A stretch of DNA of 64,000 bases from the NCBI GenBank assembly GCA_006438735.1, contig RCZF01000001.1, forward strand, positions 1,488,001-1,552,000, read 5' to 3'. Origin of the DNA: Sphingomonas koreensis (GTDB lineage: Bacteria > Pseudomonadota > Alphaproteobacteria > Sphingomonadales > Sphingomonadaceae). Shown in pieces: positions 1 to 7,894 of this stretch. The notes beneath the pieces were generated by a model. It saw only the letters and a program-made list of their open reading frames with translations. It was not told the DNA's origin and did no database searches. Numbering within the stretch: position 1 is the stretch's first letter; each line of letters begins with the position of its first letter. The translations under genes and the position numbers were made by a program.

Positions 1-408
1 CACCAATGCCGGATACCAAAACTCGCGCGGCGCATCGAACAGCCCGGCGAGAAACGCCGCGGCGCAGCGCATCTGCCCCTCCATCTCCAGCCCTTCTAGG
101 CTGAGCACCACCGAGCTGCGATGCTCGCGGCAGCGCCCGGCGAACCGCGCGATCTCGCCGACCGAATAATCGACCGCCTCGATCGCGACATGGCCGTGCG
201 GACCGGCCAGCGTCACGAAATCGCCCTCCGGATCGATGATGATCTGCTGGACCTGCTCCGCGCTGCCTTCGAGCAGCCGGCGCAGCAGATGCGATTTGCC
301 CGATCCCGAATTGCCCTGGACGAGCAACCGCGTCGCCAGCAATTCTTCCAGATCGATCGACACGGGCCTGCCCGCGCCGTCGATTCCCATATTCACTTGA
401 AACGTCAT
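1..408 (-). CDS. ATP-binding protein, N-terminal part (runs off the window)
   Basis: The minus strand from the ATG at 408 is open to the window edge, giving the first 136 residues of a P-loop ATPase. A Walker A motif, GNSGSGKS, lies near residues 32-39, and an acidic strand IIIDPEGDF follows about 25 residues later. This resembles the HerA/DUF87-type ATPases that couple ATP hydrolysis to DNA or protein translocation, but without the C-terminal half the subfamily cannot be fixed. The N-terminus has no signal peptide, so it should be cytoplasmic. It is co-directional with the TrcR-like gene upstream, 76 bases away, so the two may be co-transcribed. The start is the first ATG and the downstream sequence reads well from it. 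Confidence 0.75.
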   Translation of the reverse strand, partial: MTFQVNMGIDGAGRPVSIDLEELLATRLLVQGNSGSGKSHLLRRLLEGSAEQVQQIIIDPEGDFVTLAGPHGHVAIEAVDYSVGEIARFAGRCREHRSSVVLSLEGLEMEGQMRCAAAFLAGLFDAPREFWYPALV

Positions 409-484
409 CGCCCCCGCGAATGGGCGAAAGCGACGGTCGAGGGCAAGGGGCTTAAGCGCAATTCGCGGCCGCCACCCCGGCGGC

Positions 485-1165
485 TCAGCGCTTGAACAGA
501 TTCTCCGCGGTGCGCTCGATCGGCACGGTGCTTTCGCCCGATTCCGCCGCTTCGGCATCGCGCGCGGCTTGCGCGCGTTCGGCGCGCAATTCGGTGATCA
601 GCGCTTCGCGGTCGCCGGCCAGGCGATTATCGACCGGCGCCTCGATCCCCGCCGCCTTGGCCGCCTTGGCGACCGCCGCGTCGAGCTCGCGCTGCGAGCA
701 CAGGCCAACCGTCACCGGATCCTTCGGCGTGATGTTGGCGATGTTCCAATGGCTGCGGTCGCGGATCGCCGCGATCGTGGTGCGCGTCGTGCCGATCAGC
801 TTGCCGATCGCGCCGTCGGAGATCTCCGGATGGTTGCGGATGATCCAGGCGATGCCGTCGGGCTTGTCCTGCCGCTTCGAAACCGGCGTGTAGCGCGGCC
901 CCTTGGTGCGGCGGACCTGCTCGGGGCCCTTGATCATCTGCAGGCGATAGTCGGGATCGGCCTGGCCCTTGTCGATCTCTTCCTGCGTCAGCTCGTGTGC
1001 GCGCAGCGGATCGCGGCCGGTCAGCTTGGTCGCGGCGGTATCGTCGGCGATCGCCTGGATTTCCAGGATGTGCAGCCCGCAGAATTCGGCGATCTGCTCG
1101 AAGCTGAGGGAAGTATTGTCGACCAGCCAGGAAGCGGTCGCGTGCGGCATGAGCGGCTGAGCCAC
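485..1165 (-). CDS. DUF1013 protein, TrcR-like cell cycle transcriptional regulator
   Basis: This 226-residue protein matches the DUF1013 family, which includes TrcR, a cell-cycle regulator described in Caulobacter-type bacteria. The conserved core (about residues 5-170) contains segments such as LSFEQIAEFCGLH and IGTTRTTIAAIRDRSHWN, which look like helix-turn-helix elements. The C-terminus is a charged Ala/Glu/Arg helix. The start chosen is a GTG at 1165, because GGAGAA sits about 6 bases upstream; an internal ATG at 1150 is the alternative. It would act in the cytoplasm, binding DNA or RNA polymerase. A terminator-like hairpin lies just upstream and separates it from the glycosyltransferase gene. 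Confidence 0.85.
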   Translation of the reverse strand: MAQPLMPHATASWLVDNTSLSFEQIAEFCGLHILEIQAIADDTAATKLTGRDPLRAHELTQEEIDKGQADPDYRLQMIKGPEQVRRTKGPRYTPVSKRQDKPDGIAWIIRNHPEISDGAIGKLIGTTRTTIAAIRDRSHWNIANITPKDPVTVGLCSQRELDAAVAKAAKAAGIEAPVDNRLAGDREALITELRAERAQAARDAEAAESGESTVPIERTAENLFKR

Positions 1166-1175
1166 GTCTATTCTC

Positions 1176-1210
1176 CAAAAACAACAAGGGCCGCCCCTTT
1201 CGGAGCGGCC
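1176..1210 (-). terminator. Intrinsic terminator after the glycosyltransferase gene
   Basis: Read on the minus strand, a GC-rich stem GGCCGC-U-CC closes on a GAAA tetraloop and pairs with GG-G-GCGGCC (one U-G wobble). It is followed by CTTGTTGTTTTT. The position fits termination of the lipid-related unit at 1285-3167, just before the TrcR-like gene starts. Confidence 0.6.
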
Positions 1211-1284
1211 GCCTTACACCACGGACTTAGTGCGAAGCGGCGTCGGAGGCAAGGATGGTCCGCAAGGCGCAGCCCGATATTTCG

Positions 1285-2307
1285 TCATGCCGCCGCTTGC
1301 TCGGGGACGAGCGGCGCCAGCGCGGCGAGAAACTGCGCGGCGCTCGCTTCCCAGGTGAAGGCGGCGGCATAAGCGGCGCAGGCCCCCCGGTCGCGCGTCA
1401 GCGCGGCGGCGATCGCGGCGTCGAGGCTGTCGTCGACGGCGCCGACCGCCGGCGTCAGCACGTCGATCGGCCCGGTCACCGGATAAGCGGCGACCGGCGT
1501 GCCGCAGGCCAGCGCCTCGATCATCACCAGCCCGAACGTATCGGTGCGGCTGGGAAAGATGAACACGTCGGCGGCGGCATAGATGCTGGCGAGCTCACTG
1601 CCGAAGCGCGGCCCCATGAAGATCGCGCGCGGATAGCGGCGCTCGAGCGACGCGCGCGCCGGCCCGTCGCCGACCACGATCCGCGTGCCGGGGTGCCGGG
1701 TATCGAGAAACGCCTCGATATTCTTCTCGATCGCGACGCGCCCGACGTAGAGCTGGATCGGCCGCGGCAGATGCCCAAGCGCGGGATGCGGGCGCGCGCG
1801 CCCATGAAAATGCGCGAGATCGACGCCGCGCCCCCAATGCCGCACCTGGCCGATGCCGTGCGCGACGAGCGTGCGCCGGATCGACGGGGTCGAGGCGAGC
1901 ACGCTCTCCGCCGGTGCATGAAACCAGCGAATATAGCGCCACACCCATTCGGGATTCACGCCGGTGCGCGCCGCGACATAATCGGGGAATTGCGTGTGAT
2001 AGGCGGTGGTGAAAGGAAACGCCCGCGCCAGGCACCAGCGGCGCGCGGCGAGGCACAGCGGGCCTTCGGTCGCCAAATGGATCGCGTCCGCTCCGAAGTC
2101 GCCGAGCAACCGCCCGATCGCGCCCGATCCGACGAAGGCGAGGCGAATTTCGGGGTAGGTCGGACACGGCACCGAAGCAAAGCGATCGGGCGCGATCACC
2201 AGCACCCGATGGCCGGCGCGCTCGAGTTCCGCCTTCACCGCCTGGAGCGTGCGGACGACGCCATTGACCTGCGGCGCCCAGGCATCGGTGACGATCGCGA
2301 TCCGCAT
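1285..2307 (-). CDS. GT4-type glycosyltransferase, possible glycolipid synthase (Agt-like)
   Basis: The 340-residue product begins MRIAIVTDAWAPQVNGVVRT, a typical start of GT-B fold, family 4 glycosyltransferases. Near residue 260 it has the signature SRTDTFGLVMIEALACGTPV, which contains the EX7E-like nucleotide-sugar site. It would transfer a sugar from an activated donor at the inner face of the membrane. It follows the phosphoesterase gene almost directly: a GTG at 2316 would overlap that gene's stop, but ATG 2307 matches the usual family start. Pairing of a GT4 enzyme with this class of phosphoesterase is the arrangement of Agt and PlcP, which replace phospholipids by glycolipids under phosphate limitation. 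Applying that role here is inference; the sugar and acceptor are unknown. Confidence 0.8.
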   Translation of the reverse strand: MRIAIVTDAWAPQVNGVVRTLQAVKAELERAGHRVLVIAPDRFASVPCPTYPEIRLAFVGSGAIGRLLGDFGADAIHLATEGPLCLAARRWCLARAFPFTTAYHTQFPDYVAARTGVNPEWVWRYIRWFHAPAESVLASTPSIRRTLVAHGIGQVRHWGRGVDLAHFHGRARPHPALGHLPRPIQLYVGRVAIEKNIEAFLDTRHPGTRIVVGDGPARASLERRYPRAIFMGPRFGSELASIYAAADVFIFPSRTDTFGLVMIEALACGTPVAAYPVTGPIDVLTPAVGAVDDSLDAAIAAALTRDRGACAAYAAAFTWEASAAQFLAALAPLVPEQAAA

Positions 2308-2312
2308 CGCCG

Positions 2313-3167
2313 TCACGCCGCCACCGGCAGCGGCTGGGGCCGGCGCGCGGCGATCTCATCGGCCCAGTGGAGCAGTTCGATCCGGCCGTCGTCATGCTCG
2401 ACTAGCGCGGTGCAACTCTCCACCCAGTCGCCATCGTTATAATAAGCGACGCCGCCGATCGGCCGCATCTCGGCGGTGTGGATATGCCCGCACACCACGC
2501 CATCGACGCCGCGCGCGCCGGCCGCCTGGGCGACCACCTCCTCATAATGCGAGATGAACTCGACGGCGTTCTTGACCTTGGCCTTGGCGTGTTTCGACAG
2601 CGACCAATAGGGCAGATCGAGCCGCCGCCGCACCGCGTTGATCACCACGTTCAACCGCATCAGCGCGCCGTACGCGGCGTCGCCGATATGCGCGAGCCAG
2701 CGGTGCGCGAGCGTGATCACGTCGAATTCGTCGCCGTGGAGCACCAGCAGCCGGCGGCCGTCGGCGGTCTCGTGGATCGCCTTGCGCCGGATCGCGACGC
2801 CGCCGAAATCGAGCCCGGAAAATTGCCGGAACATCTCGTCGTGATTGCCGGGAATATAGACGATCCGCGTGCCGCGCTTGGCGCGCTTGAGGATGCGCCA
2901 GACGATGTCGTTGTGCGCGGCGGGCCAGTGAAAGCGCTTCTTCAGCCGCCAGCCGTCGATGATATCGCCGACCAGATAGAGCGTATCGCTGTCGACGGAA
3001 TCGAGGAAGTCGATCAGCATCGCCGCGTTGCAGCCGCGCGTGCCGAGGTGGACGTCGGAGATCCAGATCGTGCGGTAGCGGCGGCGCTCGACGATGCGCT
3101 CGGGGATCGCCGGGCGCGACGACGCGAAATCGGCGAGATCGGCAATGCTGGCGGTGCGCGGGTCCAT
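2313..3167 (-). CDS. Calcineurin-type phosphoesterase, LpxH/PlcP family
   Basis: This is a 284-residue metallophosphoesterase. The metal-binding motifs are clear: DVHLG (residues 38-42), GDIIDGW (67-73), GNHDE (107-111), HGDEFD and GHIH. Databases usually label this family UDP-2,3-diacylglucosamine diphosphatase (LpxH-like, lipid A pathway). The longer form with LPYWSLSKHAKAKVKNAVEF and a neighbouring GT4 gene also fits PlcP, the phospholipase C that removes phospholipid headgroups during phosphate starvation in Sinorhizobium. I cannot decide between the two from sequence alone. ATG 3167 is chosen over ATG 3182 because AAAGGA stands six bases before it. The protein is cytoplasmic or peripheral on the inner membrane. 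It is the first gene of a two-gene unit. Confidence 0.8.
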   Translation of the reverse strand: MDPRTASIADLADFASSRPAIPERIVERRRYRTIWISDVHLGTRGCNAAMLIDFLDSVDSDTLYLVGDIIDGWRLKKRFHWPAAHNDIVWRILKRAKRGTRIVYIPGNHDEMFRQFSGLDFGGVAIRRKAIHETADGRRLLVLHGDEFDVITLAHRWLAHIGDAAYGALMRLNVVINAVRRRLDLPYWSLSKHAKAKVKNAVEFISHYEEVVAQAAGARGVDGVVCGHIHTAEMRPIGGVAYYNDGDWVESCTALVEHDDGRIELLHWADEIAARRPQPLPVAA

Positions 3168-3237
3168 ATCCGGTCCTTTCACGACGATCGTGACGGGCCG
3201 GCTATGCCGCCGAAATGTGACAGTTAGAATCGTGCCG

Positions 3238-3255
3238 CTGTCGCGAAAATGTCAT
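3238..3255 (+). promoter_or_regulatory. Possible PHO-box-like direct repeat
   Basis: CTGTCGC-GAAA-ATGTCAT reads on the plus strand as two 7-base half sites with a 4-base spacer, close to the CTGTCAT-N4-CTGTCAT pattern bound by PhoB. It lies about 70 bases upstream of the phosphoesterase gene, but in the opposite orientation to that gene. A single CTGTCAC half site in the gene's own orientation lies at 3217-3223. Weak evidence only. Confidence 0.3.
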
Positions 3256-3887
3256 GCAGCGGCAGGCGTGGCGGCCTCCATCGGCGCGAATTTGGGCAAC
3301 GCCTTCACCCGCTCGATCCACGCGCCGACATGGGCGTATAGCGACAGATCGAACCCGCCCTCCGCCGCGACATGGGTATAAGCGAACAGCGCGATATCGG
3401 CGAGGCTGACGGCGTCGCCGACGAACCAGTCGGCCAGCGACAGCCGGTCGTCCATCTGCTGCAGCGCCGCCTCGCCGGCGAGCCGCTTGGCGGGCAGCTG
3501 CGCGCGCTGCACCTCGCTCAGTGCATCCATGCCGACAAACGCCATCCAGAAGCGCAGCGTGGCGATGTTGGGTTCGTGATGATATTGCTCGAAGAACAGC
3601 CAGCGCAGCATATCGGCGCGCTCGAACCGCTCGGCCGGGATCAGCGGCGTGCCGTCGGCGATGTAGCAGCACGCGGCGTTGCTCTCTGGTAAAAAGCGCT
3701 TGCCGACCTGCAACACCGGGATCCGCCCGAGCGGATTGATGTGCGCAAGAAACTCCGGCGTCCGCGTCTCGCCCTTGAGGATGTCGTATTCGACTCGCTC
3801 GTAGCGCAGCCCGAGCAGCGCCGCGGTGAGGCGGATCTTGTAGCAATTCCCCGAGGGCGAATATTCGTGGAGGATCAGCTTTTGCAT
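3252..3887 (-). CDS. Glutathione S-transferase family protein
   Basis: This 211-residue cytosolic protein has the two-part GST layout. The N-terminal thioredoxin-like half starts MQKLILHEYSPSGNCYKIRL, with the Ser/Asn/Cys cluster where the glutathione-activating residue lies. NPLGRIPVLQV and ESNAACCYIAD follow, the latter with the Glu-Ser that binds the glutathione glutamyl group. The helical C-terminal half begins near residue 85 and includes DAVSLADIALFAYTHVA. Members conjugate or isomerise electrophiles using glutathione; the substrate cannot be inferred. It appears monocistronic. Its 3' end overlaps the candidate PHO box, and the repeat element lies upstream. Confidence 0.88.
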   Translation of the reverse strand: MQKLILHEYSPSGNCYKIRLTAALLGLRYERVEYDILKGETRTPEFLAHINPLGRIPVLQVGKRFLPESNAACCYIADGTPLIPAERFERADMLRWLFFEQYHHEPNIATLRFWMAFVGMDALSEVQRAQLPAKRLAGEAALQQMDDRLSLADWFVGDAVSLADIALFAYTHVAAEGGFDLSLYAHVGAWIERVKALPKFAPMEAATPAAA

Positions 3888-3942
3888 GCCTCAGGCCTAC
3901 CTTAGCGACCTGTTGCGCGAAAGGGCTGGTATGCGCCCCGAC

Positions 3943-4380
3943 CGTCATCCCCGCGAAAGCGAGGACCCATCTCCCACGGTTGCCGGCTCCACTACGGTTA
4001 TCGATTGAGATCGAAAAACAGATCGCGCCAATCCGGGTTGTCGCGCTCGATCAGCGCGATCTTCCACGCCCGCCGCCATTTTTTCATCGCCTTCTCGCGC
4101 GCGATCGCGTCCTCGATGTTGTCGGCCTCGACGTAAACCAATTGGTCGATGCCGTATTCGCGGCAGAATTTGCTGCCCTCGCCTGCTTTGTGCTGGACCA
4201 TTCGGGAGGCGATGTCGCTCGTTACGCCAATGTAAAGAGCGCCATTTTTGCGGTTGGCGAGGATGTAGAGTTAGCAGGACTTCACACCTGCTTCGCCTCG
4301 ATAAGCGGGGAGATGGGTCCGCGCCTTCGCGGAGATGACCACGCTCCCACCGTCATCCCCGCGAAAGCGGGTAACCATCT
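3943..4380. mobile_element. REP-like inverted repeats surrounding a decayed GIY-YIG gene
   Basis: Three copies of a ~31-base motif, CGTCATCCCCGCGAAAGCG followed by GACCCATCTCCC-like sequence, occur here. They lie at 3943-3975 (plus), 4308-4339 (inverted) and 4351-4380 (plus, ending GGTAACCATCT). The first two form an inverted pair around the GIY-YIG remnant. The third abuts the broken end of the hydrolase fragment at 4379. Each copy contains its own small palindrome (CCCCGCGAAAGCGGGG type), as in bacterial REP sequences. That the whole is or was a mobile unit is inference from the arrangement. Confidence 0.5.
3998..4270 (-). pseudogene. GIY-YIG nuclease family remnant
   Basis: Codons from 4270 down to the TAA at 3998 encode LYILANRKNGALYIGVTS followed by about 72 further residues ending in DLNR. 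This matches the small single-domain GIY-YIG proteins, which normally start M-x-x-Y-V-Y-I-L-A. Here an in-frame TAA (4271-4273) replaces the first residues and no usual start codon precedes the motif. The first ATG available (4201) would remove the GIY and YIG motifs. The catalytic domain is otherwise readable, so the gene has recently lost its start, or it uses an unrecognised one. The family has a nuclease fold; the role of these solo proteins is not established. Confidence 0.65.
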
Positions 4381-4723
4381 AGGTCATGCCGATGCGGTTC
4401 GCCCAATCGCAAATCTCGGTCCCTTCGAGGCCGACCGCGAGGCCCTGATAGCCGCCGCCGGGATAGACCATGATCGCCGCGCCGCTGTTGCGGCCCTTGG
4501 CGCGGTAGATCGTCATGGTCGCGCGGGCGACGTTCTCGCTGGCGGTCTCGGCGCCCTTGAGCTCGGGCTTGGCGAGCGCGAGCCGCTCGGGCCATAGCGG
4601 CACTTGCTCGCCGCAGGTCCGCCAGGGGTCGAGCCATTGCTTTTGCGGCGGCGGCGGCGCGGCATCGAGCGTCGATGCGAGCGCGAGCATGATACCGGCG
4701 GCGAGAAGGCGTTTCATCTTCAT
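4379..4723 (-). pseudogene. Alpha/beta hydrolase, N-terminal half (broken gene)
   Basis: ATG 4723, with GGAG eight bases before it, opens a 114-residue product. It has a signal peptide (MKMKRLLAAGIMLALAST...) and the first part of a secreted alpha/beta hydrolase: a TMTIY strand, GRNSGAAIMVYPGGGYQ (oxyanion-hole Gly-rich turn) and LEGTEICDWANRIGMT. It stops at a TAG where the intact paralogue just upstream continues with CVVLKYRVPQ. The GXSXG nucleophile and the rest of the catalytic triad are therefore absent. The sequence beyond the stop is a REP-like repeat. The matching C-terminal half is at 25266-25850 on the opposite strand. It should be inactive. Confidence 0.8.
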
Positions 4724-4738
4724 GGGGCGGCTCCTTGG

Positions 4739-5737
4739 TCAGCGCGCTTTGGGCAGCATGCCGATGGTGCGCAGCCAGCGCTCGGCGAGCGTCGGCCAGT
4801 GCGTGATCGGCTGATCGGTTGGGCGAAGCCCAAAAGCGTGGCCGCCGTGCGCATAGAGGTGCATTTCGGCCGGCACCTTCTTCTCCCGGAGCGCGAGGAA
4901 ATAGCTGATCGAATTGCGCACGTCGTCGACCGGATCGTCCTCGGCCTGGACGATGAAAGCGGGTGGCCCGTCGGCGCGGACGGGATCGTATTCGTTGAGC
5001 GCGGTTCCCTGGCCGCTCCACAAATGGCCGGGATAGATCGGCATCGCGAAATCGGGCCGCGCGCTGAGCTGGTCGGCGCGATCGACTGGCGCGTAATCGC
5101 GGCCGTCGGCGTTGCTGATCGCGGTGACGAGATGCCCGCCGGCAGAGAAGCCGACCACGCCGATCTTATGCGGATCGACGCCGAGGCTCGCCGCGCGCTG
5201 CCGCAGCAGGCGAATCGCGCGTTCGGCATCCTGCAGCGGCAGGAACGGCGCCGGCTCGCGTTCATGGGGGTGCAGATAATGGCCCGCTTTATCTTTCGGG
5301 TGCCAATCCTGCGGCACGCGGTATTTGAGCACGACGCACGTCATGCCCAGTCCCGTCGCCCAATCGCAAACCTCGCTGCCTTCGAGATCGATCGCCAGCG
5401 CCTCGTAGCCGCCGCCGGGGAGCACCATCAGCGCCGCGCCGCTGTTGCGGCCCCTGGGCGGATAGATCGTCATCGTCGGGCGGGTGACGTCGAGGATCGC
5501 CTGATAGGGCTTGCTGGCGACGAGGCTGTGACCGTACCAGGCGGTTTCGGGATCGCTGGTCTGTGGCCGCGTTATCTTGAGACCGGCCGGCCACAATGGG
5601 ATTTGGGTCAGCCCCGCGCCGGGTTGCCACTGCCCGGTCGGCAAGCGGCCGCCCAGCGTCTGCGCCGCCAGCGGCGCATCGCCGGCGACGGCGAGTGCAA
5701 GCACCGCGCTCAGCGCGGTCAGACGGCTCTTTTTCAT
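4739..5737 (-). CDS. Secreted alpha/beta hydrolase (acetyl-esterase-like)
   Basis: The mature-length protein (332 residues from ATG 5737, preceded by GAGGGGAACGCC) has a signal peptide, MKKSRLTALSAVLALAVAGD. It then has an alpha/beta hydrolase domain: PPRGRNSGAALMVLPGGGY (oxyanion region), GFSAGGHL (nucleophilic Ser elbow), VQAEDDPVDDV (acid region) and HGGHAFGL (catalytic His). It resembles the family that includes endo-xylanase-associated acetyl esterases, so a periplasmic esterase acting on acylated carbohydrate or similar esters is plausible. The substrate is unknown. A truncated paralogue follows after 15 bases. It is divergent from an AmpR-like regulator, which is the likely controller. 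Confidence 0.85.
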   Translation of the reverse strand: MKKSRLTALSAVLALAVAGDAPLAAQTLGGRLPTGQWQPGAGLTQIPLWPAGLKITRPQTSDPETAWYGHSLVASKPYQAILDVTRPTMTIYPPRGRNSGAALMVLPGGGYEALAIDLEGSEVCDWATGLGMTCVVLKYRVPQDWHPKDKAGHYLHPHEREPAPFLPLQDAERAIRLLRQRAASLGVDPHKIGVVGFSAGGHLVTAISNADGRDYAPVDRADQLSARPDFAMPIYPGHLWSGQGTALNEYDPVRADGPPAFIVQAEDDPVDDVRNSISYFLALREKKVPAEMHLYAHGGHAFGLRPTDQPITHWPTLAERWLRTIGMLPKAR

Positions 5738-5838
5738 GGCGTTCCCCTCGATTGACGTGCCACTGTGGTGGCCGGGCCGCGCCAATGGCAAAGCATCAAT
5801 TCTCGACAGTGACCCCAATTCAATTCATGGCTGCCGGC
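5738..5838. promoter_or_regulatory. Divergent promoter region between hydrolase and lysR genes
   Basis: The 101-base gap carries promoters for both directions. A small inverted repeat GCCAC-TGTG-GTGGC lies at 5759-5772, close to the hydrolase start, where a LysR-type activator or repressor could bind. No further boxes could be assigned with confidence. Confidence 0.4.
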
Positions 5839-6714
5839 ATGGATCGCGCCCAGCTTCCGCTCAATGCCCTGCGCGCCTTCGAGGCGGCGGCGCGGCATCT
5901 GAGCTTCACGCGCGCGGGGCTCGAGCTGTGCGTCAGCCAAGGCGCAGTGAGCCATCAGGTGGCGCAGCTCGAACGGCGGCTCGGCGTATCGCTGTTTCGT
6001 CGGCTGCCGCGCGGATTGGCGCTGACCGATGAGGGGCACGCGCTCGCGCCGGTCGTCGCCGAATCGTTCGCGCGCATCGGCGCAACGCTCGATCGCTATG
6101 CCCATGGGCGGCTGCGCGAGGTGCTGACGGTCGGTGTGGTCGGCACCTTCGCGGCGGGCTGGCTGCTGCGCCGGCTGGCGCGCTTCGCCGAGGCGTGCCC
6201 GCAGATCGACTTGCGGGTGATGACCAACAACAATCGCGCCGATCTGGCGGGCGAGGGGCTCGATCTCGCGATCCGGTTCGGCGACGGGGCGTGGCACGGC
6301 GTGCATGCCGCGCCGATCATGGCAGCGCCGCTTGCGCCGCTGTGCACGCTGGCGATCGCCGCGCGGCTGCGCACGCCGATGTCGCTGGCCGGCGAGACGC
6401 TCCTACGGTCGTACCGCGCCGACGAATGGCCGCGGTGGTTCGATCGGGCGGGGCTGCCGCCGCCGTCACTGCGCGGGCCGGTGTTCGACAGCTCGACGCT
6501 GATGATCGCCGCGGCTGAGGCCGGGTTGGGCGTCGCGCTGGCGCCCCCGGCGATGTTCCTCGACGAGCTGATGGCGGAGCGGCTCGTCCAGCCGTTCGCG
6601 ATCGAGATCGATAGCGGCAGCTATTGGCTGACCCGGCTGATGTCGCGCCCCGAATCGCCGGCGATGCGGACGTTCGGGCAGTGGCTGGCGGACGAAGTGG
6701 CGCGCGGGAGCTGA
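5839..6714 (+). CDS. LysR-type regulator, AmpR-like
   Basis: From ATG 5839 the product is 291 residues, the usual length of AmpR. The winged helix-turn-helix is at residues 5-65 (LPLNALRAFEAAARHLSFTR, then SQGAVSHQVAQLERRLGV). It is followed by the family stretch LFRRLPRGLALTDEG and an effector domain with VGVVGTFAAGWLL and TNNNRADLAGEGLDLAIRFGDG. These segments are very close to AmpR, which senses muropeptides and controls beta-lactamase genes. Here the divergent genes are alpha/beta hydrolases rather than a beta-lactamase, so AmpR-type sensing is inference. ATG 5827 is an alternative start. A palindromic repeat lies downstream. Confidence 0.85.
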   Translation: MDRAQLPLNALRAFEAAARHLSFTRAGLELCVSQGAVSHQVAQLERRLGVSLFRRLPRGLALTDEGHALAPVVAESFARIGATLDRYAHGRLREVLTVGVVGTFAAGWLLRRLARFAEACPQIDLRVMTNNNRADLAGEGLDLAIRFGDGAWHGVHAAPIMAAPLAPLCTLAIAARLRTPMSLAGETLLRSYRADEWPRWFDRAGLPPPSLRGPVFDSSTLMIAAAEAGLGVALAPPAMFLDELMAERLVQPFAIEIDSGSYWLTRLMSRPESPAMRTFGQWLADEVARGS

Positions 6715-6737
6715 TTTGTTCCGCTTGCGTGGAAGCA

Positions 6738-6815
6738 GCGCCGGCCCGCGCCCCCACCCGGCACCCATTCAGTATGATCCTCTGGGTGGCCAGGTGGGGC
6801 AGCGGGCCGGTGCCG
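6738..6815. repeat. Long palindromic repeat, copy 1
   Basis: An imperfect palindrome with outer arms around CCGGCCCG / CGGGCCGG and inner arms CCCCCACC...GGGTGG. It sits between the convergent lysR and cell wall hydrolase genes. A second copy with the same arms is at 19105-19186. It could terminate transcription from both sides. Confidence 0.7.
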
Positions 6816-6832
6816 CCTGACCAAAGAAGCCG

Positions 6833-7894
6833 CTATCGCAGCGGCTGGCCGCTGTCCTTCCACTTATCGAGCACTTGCGAGTCCCCGGGCAGCGCGTTGC
6901 TGCCGGCGGGCGCGGCGGTTTTGAGCGCGCCACTCTCGGCATAGGCCGGCTGGATCATCGCCAGCGCGATCGGCGGCGGCGCGGCGGCGGTTGGCGTGCC
7001 GCTGGCCGCCGTCGCGACCGCGGCGAGGGTGACGCCGCCCGGCGCCAGCGGCGTGACCGGGGCAACCGGCGACAGCGCGCGCGCGTGCGGACCGGGGAGC
7101 GGCTCGCCGCCGCGATAGACCTGGTCGAACGCCGCCGGGGTGCCCCAATAGCCGGCCCAGCGATGAAAGAAATGCGCGCCGATCGCGTCGGTCATGATCA
7201 GCTGCCGGTTCCACGAGGGGGTAACGGCATAGGTGTGATAATGCGTGGCGAGGCCGACGGGCGCGAAGACATAGCCGGCGAGGGCTTGCGCGGCGATGCG
7301 GATCGCCTTGTCCCACGCCGATCGCATCGGCACACGCGCCATCGCGCCATCGCAGGCGAAGCTGAACTGGCAGCCGGTGGCGCGCTCCGATCCCTGATAG
7401 ACGACGCCGCAGACGGTATCGGGAAAAGCGGGGTGCATCACGCGGTTGAGGATCACCTGCGCGACGGCGCGCTGGCCGTCGTCCGATTCGGACGCCGCCT
7501 CGTAATAGATCGCGCCGGCCAGGCATTGCAGCGCACGGCCGCGGTCCGTGCCGCTGGCGGCGGCCATCGAGAAAGCGCGGGCGGGATGGACGCTGCCGTC
7601 GCCGACGTCGAAGGCCGCGCCTTGCGGGATCGGCAGATCGTGCAGCGCGGCGGTGCCGGTCGTCCCTTGCGCGGGGGCGGCATTAGCGTCGGCGGCGTAG
7701 AACAGCGCGGCGCCGGGGAAATGGTCCTCGGCCTCATAGCCGGTGGCGGGCGGCGCGGCGATCGCCGACGGCGCCTCGCTCGCGGCGATCGCGCGCAACG
7801 CGGCATGCGCCGACACGCCGAGGCAGACGATCGCCAGGATCGCGGCCAGCGCGAGCTCGCGGAGCTGCCGGGTAGGAAAAAGACGGGCGATCAC
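6833..7894 (-). CDS. SleB-family cell wall hydrolase
   Basis: This 353-residue protein has an N-terminal hydrophobic helix (about residues 12-35), a low-complexity linker, and a Hydrolase_2/SleB domain near residues 120-250. The domain is marked by CLAGAIYYEAASESDDGQRA and VILNRVMHPAFPDTVCGVVYQG, with the conserved Glu of lytic transglycosylase-like enzymes. It continues to THYHTYAVTPSW and ends in a Pro/Ala-rich tail. It should cleave peptidoglycan glycan strands in the periplasm, anchored by the N-terminal helix. The start is a GTG; no better ATG lies nearby. It is convergent with the lysR gene, with palindromic repeat copy 1 between them. Confidence 0.87.
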   Translation of the reverse strand: MIARLFPTRQLRELALAAILAIVCLGVSAHAALRAIAASEAPSAIAAPPATGYEAEDHFPGAALFYAADANAAPAQGTTGTAALHDLPIPQGAAFDVGDGSVHPARAFSMAAASGTDRGRALQCLAGAIYYEAASESDDGQRAVAQVILNRVMHPAFPDTVCGVVYQGSERATGCQFSFACDGAMARVPMRSAWDKAIRIAAQALAGYVFAPVGLATHYHTYAVTPSWNRQLIMTDAIGAHFFHRWAGYWGTPAAFDQVYRGGEPLPGPHARALSPVAPVTPLAPGGVTLAAVATAASGTPTAAAPPPIALAMIQPAYAESGALKTAAPAGSNALPGDSQVLDKWKDSGQPLR

